A stretch of 37,979 nucleotides of DNA from Shewanella benthica. GTDB lineage: Bacteria > Pseudomonadota > Gammaproteobacteria > Enterobacterales > Shewanellaceae. Under the pieces are notes generated by a model. The model had not been told where the DNA came from, did no database searches, and was given only the letters and a program-made list of their open reading frames with translations. The stretch lies in assembly GCA_023284085.1 (NCBI GenBank), contig JAKVHY010000048.1:1-37979 (forward strand). Direction: 5' to 3'. The translations under genes and the position numbers were made by a program. How positions within the stretch are numbered: position 1 is the first letter of the stretch; every line of letters begins with the position of its first letter. Of this stretch, positions 32,843 to 37,979 are shown piece after piece.

Positions 32843-35800
32843 TTAATTGGCACCTAATGTAAGCAGGGCTTCCTGTGCCCCGTGGTTTATGTCGATTCGG
32901 CTGTTCAGGAGGAAAATACGTGACGGCGGGATCTTATTGACCTCGACCAGATGTATTTTTACCGCGCTGGCTCGCGCACTGGCTAGTGTTCCTAACATGT
33001 CATCATCGACAGCTTGTTTGTTTAGGCAGAAGTTATATAAGGCTATGTGCCATAGCGTCTGCAGTCTTTCTTGGTCAAGTTCTGCCTCTTCTGTGTGTTG
33101 CCTTTCAATACTGAGTTTTAGTTCACTGGCGCTGGAGGCCATCTCAGCTTCATATAGGTTAATCAGTGCATCAGAGAGTGAACCTTCTGTAGGGAAGTTA
33201 CTGGCTGAGAGTTCACTTGGCAGAGACCCGACTTCAGTCTGACTTAAGTCCGCCAGTTTTTGGTGCAACAGCTGCTCTTTGAGGATCCGGGCATCACTCA
33301 CGGCATCTATGGCACCTTCTATGCTCAGGGTTAATTTTGGTCGGTTGAGTAACGCCTTGCCCAGTGTGGCCAGCTTTTCTTGCTCATCGGCTGAGATCTG
33401 TGCCAGACCAGCTTCAAACGCTATTTTATCCAGCTGCTCGTCGTCGCCGAACAGACCCGCCAGTAAGCTGAAAGGAGCGGTGACGGCTTTAGTGATCACA
33501 TTGGTAAATGCCGTCATGATGATGCTGCCAAAGCTAAAACTCGGCGAGTCCAGATCGCCAGAAATATCAAGACCCAAATCTATGACTCCGTGTCTGTCCT
33601 GCAGCAGGGCGATGGCTAAGGTGACCGGCAGGCTGGTAGCCAGACTGCTGTCGCTGGGCTTGCCCAGCTGCAGTTGGTCCACCACCAGGTGATTACTGCC
33701 TTTGAGCTTGTTGTTCTCCAGTTGATAGTTCAGTGATAGAGACATTTGCCCCTTATCAATATAGTAACCGGCATAGGTGCCGGAATAGGGGTTAACCGAT
33801 GTCAGCTCAACACTGTTGAAATTGAGTGCAAGATCCAGATAGGGCATCTCCAGTAGAGGGTTGAGCTTCCCCTTAAGTGTGACCGGGGCATACTTATCTA
33901 TCTTGCCCTTGATGTCCACCGAGGCAGGGCGCTTAGCGGTGGATGATAACTTATCTATGCTTCCCTCTAATTGCTCAATGCTGGCGGCGAAGTTAGGTGT
34001 CAATGAGTTATCGGCGAAGAAGGTCGAGCCTTGATTGAAACGTATCTGGCCTATGTCAATTTCGAGGGGGGCTTGCGGTTCAGCCGGTGCCTTTGCTGGC
34101 ATCTTGGCTGCTTGTTCGGGGGAGGCTTTAACCAATAGGGCTTGGATATTGGTGCTCTTGTCTTCGGCAATGATGATTCGTCCGTAAGGCTTGGTAAAAT
34201 TTATGCTCTCTATGGATAATTTATTCTTATGTTGGTCTAAAATGAGTCGATTGACCGACATGGATTGCCATTTTACTAAGGTCTTCTTATGCAGAGTGTC
34301 CTTTATTAGCAAGTTATCGACGCCAATATCACCGGAGAAATAGAGCGCTTTATCGGAGCCCGCTGTGAGGCTACCTTTGGTATTGAGCTCACCCTGTTTC
34401 AGATCGATATTTATGTATGGCACCAGGTAGGCCTGGATCTGATTGAGGTCAAATTTAGACAAGGTGATGTCGGCTGTCAGCGTCTCTTGTTTGGCATCCA
34501 CCGAGCCCGAAGATTGGAATGTGCCTTTGTTGTTGATGGCTAGATCTAAGCGGTATTCTATGGGTGATTCAAGATCTGAGCGTATCTCGCCAGTGCTCAG
34601 GTTGAACGGGGATATTCGCCAAGGGGTATTGTCTGTGAGTCGATTCTCTACCAAGTTTAGATCGTAGTCTTTAACTGTCACACTAGTAATGATCGCAGAC
34701 CAGGCTGAGTCGGCTGGTTTGTCCTCAGACTCTTGGCCTGTTTTCTCTCGTACGGAAGAGGCTATCTCTTGTTGTGCCGACTTAGGGGATTGCGCTTCGA
34801 CTGAGGTGACAACAGGCATAAATAAGGAGACGATATCCAGCCCCTCTGTTGTCAGGCTAGCGTTAAGGGATAATTTCTCTGTCTCCACACTGGCAACCCT
34901 GACCTGCTTATCGGCCAAATTGAGACTGATGTCATGTAAACTCAATAGGGGAAGTGATAGCAATGGGTTTTGATCATTGACGAAGGAGATATTCTCCAAA
35001 GAGAATTGGCCATCTTGAGTGAGCAGCTGAAGGGCCTGTTCAGCTTGGGCTAAGATCTCGAAATGGGTGTTAAAACTAAACTGACCGCTCTCTAGTTTAG
35101 CTTGGACCTCATCGGCAATGAATGACCAAAATTGTGGTAGTTGAATCGCCGTGAGTTGCAGTTCGCCTATGATGTTTAATGGAGAGAGCTGCAGCTTACC
35201 CTGGGTGGCAATTTCTCCGCCATTTTTGCCCACAAAGCGTATTGAAAATTGGTTACTGCCGTTTCCATTACTATCGAAATTTTTCAGGGTATCGAACGAT
35301 TTCAAATGAAGCGTCATGGCGGGATAGTGGAGGCGGCTATCGGTGACCTTATCGATGTAGACTAGCTCAGCATTTACTATGGATAGATCTTTTACCTTGA
35401 TATGAGGCAGGCCGTTGGGTGTTTCAGGCTCATTATCAACCGTCTCATTGACTTCACGATTCACCAATTCATGGATGATGTCTGAAAAATTAAAGGTGTA
35501 TGAATCGGGTTTGTTGAGGCGCTCCAGTAAGGCATAAGGTTTGTCCAGAGTCACATGGTCCACACTGAGGGCCAGATTGATAATAGACCGCCAGAAATCC
35601 AGCTCGAAGGTCAGTTTACCGAAGCCGATGAAGTTAGAGTTATCTTTCTCTTGTACACTAAAACCAGTCAGCGATACCTTGAGAGTGAATGGGTTGATGG
35701 AGACATCCTCAAGCATAACCGGGCGCTTGAGCATTGCCGATAATTCTTGGGGCAATTGTTTATGAGCAACATAGGGGACCAAGAGTCCGAGTAAAGCGGT

Positions 35801-35896
35801 GAAAATAAGGTAAATAGTCAACAAAATAGCCAGGTATCGTTGATACTTAGGGAGATGGCGAAATTTGACAGCCAATTGGGTGAATGGTTTTGACAT
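32843..35896 (-). CDS. DUF748 (AsmA-like) envelope protein
   Basis: A 1017-residue protein with one N-terminal membrane helix (about residues 19-44, YLAILLTIYLIFTALLGLLV) and a very long periplasmic beta-rich part. Features such as LKRPVMLEDVSINPFTLKV near the start, repeated VDxLxLxxA-type strands, and the C-terminal QDRHGVIDLGLDISGDLDSPSF block followed by an alpha/beta module (LSIEGAIDAVSDA) are typical of DUF748. The family belongs with AsmA/TamB-like proteins that probably form a hydrophobic groove for lipid transport between membranes or influence outer-membrane assembly. Length is normal. It precedes the glutaredoxin gene and is divergent from the reductase. Confidence 0.85.
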   Translation of the reverse strand: MSKPFTQLAVKFRHLPKYQRYLAILLTIYLIFTALLGLLVPYVAHKQLPQELSAMLKRPVMLEDVSINPFTLKVSLTGFSVQEKDNSNFIGFGKLTFELDFWRSIINLALSVDHVTLDKPYALLERLNKPDSYTFNFSDIIHELVNREVNETVDNEPETPNGLPHIKVKDLSIVNAELVYIDKVTDSRLHYPAMTLHLKSFDTLKNFDSNGNGSNQFSIRFVGKNGGEIATQGKLQLSPLNIIGELQLTAIQLPQFWSFIADEVQAKLESGQFSFNTHFEILAQAEQALQLLTQDGQFSLENISFVNDQNPLLSLPLLSLHDISLNLADKQVRVASVETEKLSLNASLTTEGLDIVSLFMPVVTSVEAQSPKSAQQEIASSVREKTGQESEDKPADSAWSAIITSVTVKDYDLNLVENRLTDNTPWRISPFNLSTGEIRSDLESPIEYRLDLAINNKGTFQSSGSVDAKQETLTADITLSKFDLNQIQAYLVPYINIDLKQGELNTKGSLTAGSDKALYFSGDIGVDNLLIKDTLHKKTLVKWQSMSVNRLILDQHKNKLSIESINFTKPYGRIIIAEDKSTNIQALLVKASPEQAAKMPAKAPAEPQAPLEIDIGQIRFNQGSTFFADNSLTPNFAASIEQLEGSIDKLSSTAKRPASVDIKGKIDKYAPVTLKGKLNPLLEMPYLDLALNFNSVELTSVNPYSGTYAGYYIDKGQMSLSLNYQLENNKLKGSNHLVVDQLQLGKPSDSSLATSLPVTLAIALLQDRHGVIDLGLDISGDLDSPSFSFGSIIMTAFTNVITKAVTAPFSLLAGLFGDDEQLDKIAFEAGLAQISADEQEKLATLGKALLNRPKLTLSIEGAIDAVSDARILKEQLLHQKLADLSQTEVGSLPSELSASNFPTEGSLSDALINLYEAEMASSASELKLSIERQHTEEAELDQERLQTLWHIALYNFCLNKQAVDDDMLGTLASARASAVKIHLVEVNKIPPSRIFLLNSRIDINHGAQEALLTLGAN

Positions 35897-36038
35897 TTGC
35901 GGCCTGTTTACTAAGTTGTACGAAGAATATTCCAGTTAATACGTATTTTAGCTAACTTGATGGCTTTGTTATATAAATGTTTTAAACTATTGATCTTTTA
36001 TTAAGCCCGACAAGCCAAAATGGACATAGAGTGAACGG

Positions 36039-37061
36039 ATGACAAGATTTTATTTCGATGGTCAAGGTTTTGATGCCCAATCTGATGAGACCGTTTTAGA
36101 CACCTTGATCAGAGAAGGACATCAAGTTAATTACTCATGTAAGAAGGGGTCATGTAAAACGTGTCTGGTGAAGCATGTGGATGGCGAACTTTCCACAGGT
36201 TCACAGCGAGGATTAACCTTGTCCTTGAAACGGGAACATTATCTCTGTGCGTGTCAATGTAAGCCCACAGCCGGATTAAAACTCAAATCTGTCTTGGTGC
36301 AAGACCTGTTTATTTCGGCTCAAATCCACTCGAAACAATATTTATCAGACTCTGTGGTGAAACTTAAGTTGACGTTATCGGAGACGATCAATCATTGTGC
36401 CGGTCAATACATCAATTTACGCCGTTTCGATGGGTTAACCCGGAGTTATGCTATTACTAATGATTCCTCTGGGGAATTTATCGAGCTCCATGTTAAAAGG
36501 AAATATAACGGTCAGTTCAGCGATTGGTTATTTCATCATGCCAGTGTTGGAGAAGGGCTGTTGCTTCAGGGGCCTTGGGGACACTGCTGTTATTCTACTG
36601 CTTATATCGAAGATGACATCAGCTTGATTGCCTGTGGCACAGGCCTAGGCCCTATATATGGCATTGCACTCGATGCACTTAAAAGCGGCCATAGAGGCAA
36701 GATAAACTTGTATCATGGTGCCAGAAATCATGCCGACCTATATCAACATTCAAGCCTGTTACAACTCATGTTAGAGCATAGAAATTTTACTTATCATGGG
36801 TGTGTCGCCACAGCTCAGAAAAATGACTCCCAGCCCATGAGCCGGGTACAGCAGGGTGACCCTTTTGACATTGCTATGCTGCATTTTCCTGTGAAGGCAC
36901 AGCCTGGTAACAAGAGTCGACATCGAGTGTATCTCTGTGGAGAACCTGACTTTGTTCTGAGAGGCCAAGCATCGGTATTTCTAAATGGCGTGCCCCTGGA
37001 TAGAATCCATGTGCTTTCATTTGATTACAAAGACCTGAGAAGTGTGTGCAGAAGTTTATAA
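36039..37061 (+). CDS. Fusion of 2Fe-2S ferredoxin and FAD/NAD(P)H oxidoreductase
   Basis: A 340-residue electron-transfer protein. The N-terminal plant-type ferredoxin domain has the cluster ligands C34, C39, C42 and C72 (CKKGSCKTC ... LCACQC). The flavin domain follows with RSYAITN (FAD binding) and GPWG, and the NAD(P)H domain has ACGTGLGPIYGIA and the C-terminal YLCGEPDFV. The order ferredoxin-FAD-NAD matches phenol hydroxylase/AscD-type reductases that feed electrons to an oxygenase or dehydratase. No such partner is encoded nearby, so the acceptor is unknown. Short insertions such as QKNDSQPMSRVQQGD near residue 265 are unusual. It is divergent from DUF748. Confidence 0.88.
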   Translation: MTRFYFDGQGFDAQSDETVLDTLIREGHQVNYSCKKGSCKTCLVKHVDGELSTGSQRGLTLSLKREHYLCACQCKPTAGLKLKSVLVQDLFISAQIHSKQYLSDSVVKLKLTLSETINHCAGQYINLRRFDGLTRSYAITNDSSGEFIELHVKRKYNGQFSDWLFHHASVGEGLLLQGPWGHCCYSTAYIEDDISLIACGTGLGPIYGIALDALKSGHRGKINLYHGARNHADLYQHSSLLQLMLEHRNFTYHGCVATAQKNDSQPMSRVQQGDPFDIAMLHFPVKAQPGNKSRHRVYLCGEPDFVLRGQASVFLNGVPLDRIHVLSFDYKDLRSVCRSL

Positions 37062-37137
37062 CCTTGCCAAATAACGGGCTGCTTTTATAGGCCCGATTCT
37101 CACAGGTTATTGCGGCTATGATGGCGTTAGCAAGATC

Positions 37138-37245
37138 TTGTATCCAACCGAAAATATCCCCGTAGAAGCTCATTGAACCTTTGCAACGGTTTGATGCCAA
37201 TTCATGCCAGCTTAAGGTAGCCAGAGTCGTAAATGGTGAACCCAT
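37138..37245 (-). pseudogene. N-terminal fragment of a glyoxalase/VOC-family gene
   Basis: On the minus strand an open frame from 37245 begins MGSPFTTLATLSWHELASNR and continues to SFYGDIFGWIQD. This matches the N-terminus of VOC proteins of the type fcWyEL...FYgdlFGW. After that the similarity stops and the frame runs into the 3' end of the reductase gene on the opposite strand. Only about 36 codons of an expected 120-260 remain, so it is a remnant. The rest of the 37062-37456 gap shows no gene. Confidence 0.5.
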
Positions 37246-37456
37246 TGGAATGTGCTTTGTTAAATATCTTCTTATTAAAGGCTAAGTTCTAAGTGTAGTT
37301 CAGCTTGTCCTATATAAATATTCCATGATATACAAAAATCGTCGATCACATTTACACTTATGTGTTAAGCTTATGTAACTGAAAGGGAAGTTAATGACAT
37401 AAAAGATGTCGTTACTCGGTAGGTCATGTAAATAGACATTATTTCAAGGAATGAAA

Positions 37457-37867
37457 ATGCACATTAGAATCGCCATAAATGAAGATTTACAGTCATTAAC
37501 TCCGCTATTTGATGAGTACCGGAAAAGCTTAGGTCAGGACTCTCGATTAGCTGACTGTAAAGAATTTATCGAAAGCAGATTATTCGAAAACGATTCTGTG
37601 ATATTTATTGCCTTTCTGATGGATACGCCCGTCGGATTTATTCAGCTCTATCCCTCATTTTCATCATTATTACTTAAACCACTCTGGTATTTTGACGATC
37701 TATTTGTGGCTGAACCTTATAGAAAAAGAGGCATAGCCACAGAGCTGGTTAAAAAAGCGAAAGAGCTCGCCGATGAGACTCAAGTGCTGGCGGTGCGCCG
37801 GGAAAAGATAGAAGGCGATGGGTTTGTGCCTATAGAGACTCTGGCTCTATGTGAGACTCAAGTATAA
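37457..37867 (+). CDS. GNAT-family N-acetyltransferase, probably altered at its C-terminus
   Basis: A 136-residue acetyltransferase. The acetyl-CoA-binding region is clear: YFDDLFVAEPYRKRGIATEL has the beta4 strand and the R-x-x-G-x-A loop. The usual following part (a helix, then LYExLGF and the last strand) is not recognisable: after AKELADETQVLAVRRE the sequence continues IEGDGFVPIETLALCETQV and stops. The end may have been replaced or truncated by the repeat that covers the stop codon. ATG at 37457 has AAGGA six bases upstream; the ATG at 37451 is too close to it. Substrate is unknown. Confidence 0.75.
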   Translation: MHIRIAINEDLQSLTPLFDEYRKSLGQDSRLADCKEFIESRLFENDSVIFIAFLMDTPVGFIQLYPSFSSLLLKPLWYFDDLFVAEPYRKRGIATELVKKAKELADETQVLAVRREKIEGDGFVPIETLALCETQV

Positions 37868-37979
37868 GGTCATTAAGTTTGTAGACTCTGTACGTCCGGT
37901 ATTTGTGAAACCCAAGTATAAAGTCATTAAGTTTGTAGACTCTGTACGTCCGGTATTTGTGAAACCCAAGTATAAAGTC
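37851..37979 (+). repeat. Tandem 54-bp repeat starting in the GNAT gene end, at least 2.4 copies
   Basis: Units start at 37851, 37905 and 37959, exactly 54 apart, and the array runs off the window. Each unit carries the tail CETQV with TAA; the in-gene copy uses GAG ACT, the later ones GAA ACC. Because 54 is a multiple of three, another frame stays open through the array (unit peptide VKPKYKVIKFVDSVRPVF). Confidence 0.93.

Overview
The window looks like chromosome of a Shewanella-type marine gammaproteobacterium. The evidence is the yejM-yejL / yejK neighbourhood, an EfpL (YeiP) protein, a small periplasmic multiheme cytochrome, a DUF2986 protein, a YecM protein and Vibrio/Shewanella-type transposase families. 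No replication origin, rRNA, prophage or CRISPR array was seen. Genus is inferred from recalled protein families, not from a search.

Layout. 1-3800: the 3' end of an unknown gene, a membrane diguanylate cyclase, a tiny membrane protein and efpL. 4090-4490: a triheme mini-cytochrome and tRNA-Pro(GGG). 4700-8470: yejL-yejM (minus) divergent from yejK (plus), whose 3' end is present almost three times. 8720-12925: a two-domain pterin-synthase-like protein, an M23 peptidase and a patatin/beta-barrel (PlpD-type) protein. 13178-16852: ppk-ppx behind a three-unit Pho box. 16889-20534: a debris zone with a Y1 (RAYT-like) transposase behind duplicated start signals, tandem repeats, a dehydrogenase 3' fragment, a YkgJ-type protein and a decayed IS3-family element. 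20807-23627: a three-gene set (class V aminotransferase, CDP-alcohol phosphotransferase, nucleotidyltransferase) that looks like a phosphonate or choline-type head-group pathway, followed by the 3' end of a group II intron. 23863-29222: a phytochelatin-synthase-like protein divergent from a frameshifted TonB receptor, then yecM, an L,D-transpeptidase and a K+ channel. 29578-37979: a MATE transporter, DUF2986, a lipoprotein, glutaredoxin, DUF748, a ferredoxin-reductase fusion, a glyoxalase-family fragment and a GNAT acetyltransferase.

The most unusual signal is a repeated pattern. At four genes (positions 1-224, yejK, the K+ channel and the GNAT gene) the last part of the coding sequence is copied again downstream, in tandem, one to four times. 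In three of these the extra copies carry the gene's stop codon and still encode nearly the same C-terminal peptide, differing mostly at synonymous positions. A fifth array (18244-18440) has the same form without a recognisable parent gene, and the transposase shows the mirror case, a duplicated ribosome-binding site and start codon. This could be footprints of repeated gene-end replacement, of small cassettes that insert at gene 3' ends, or of serial slippage on a gene under selection.

The second candidate of interest is the 20807-23627 operon, which has the activation and transfer enzymes for a phosphonolipid-like product but no PEP mutase in the window.
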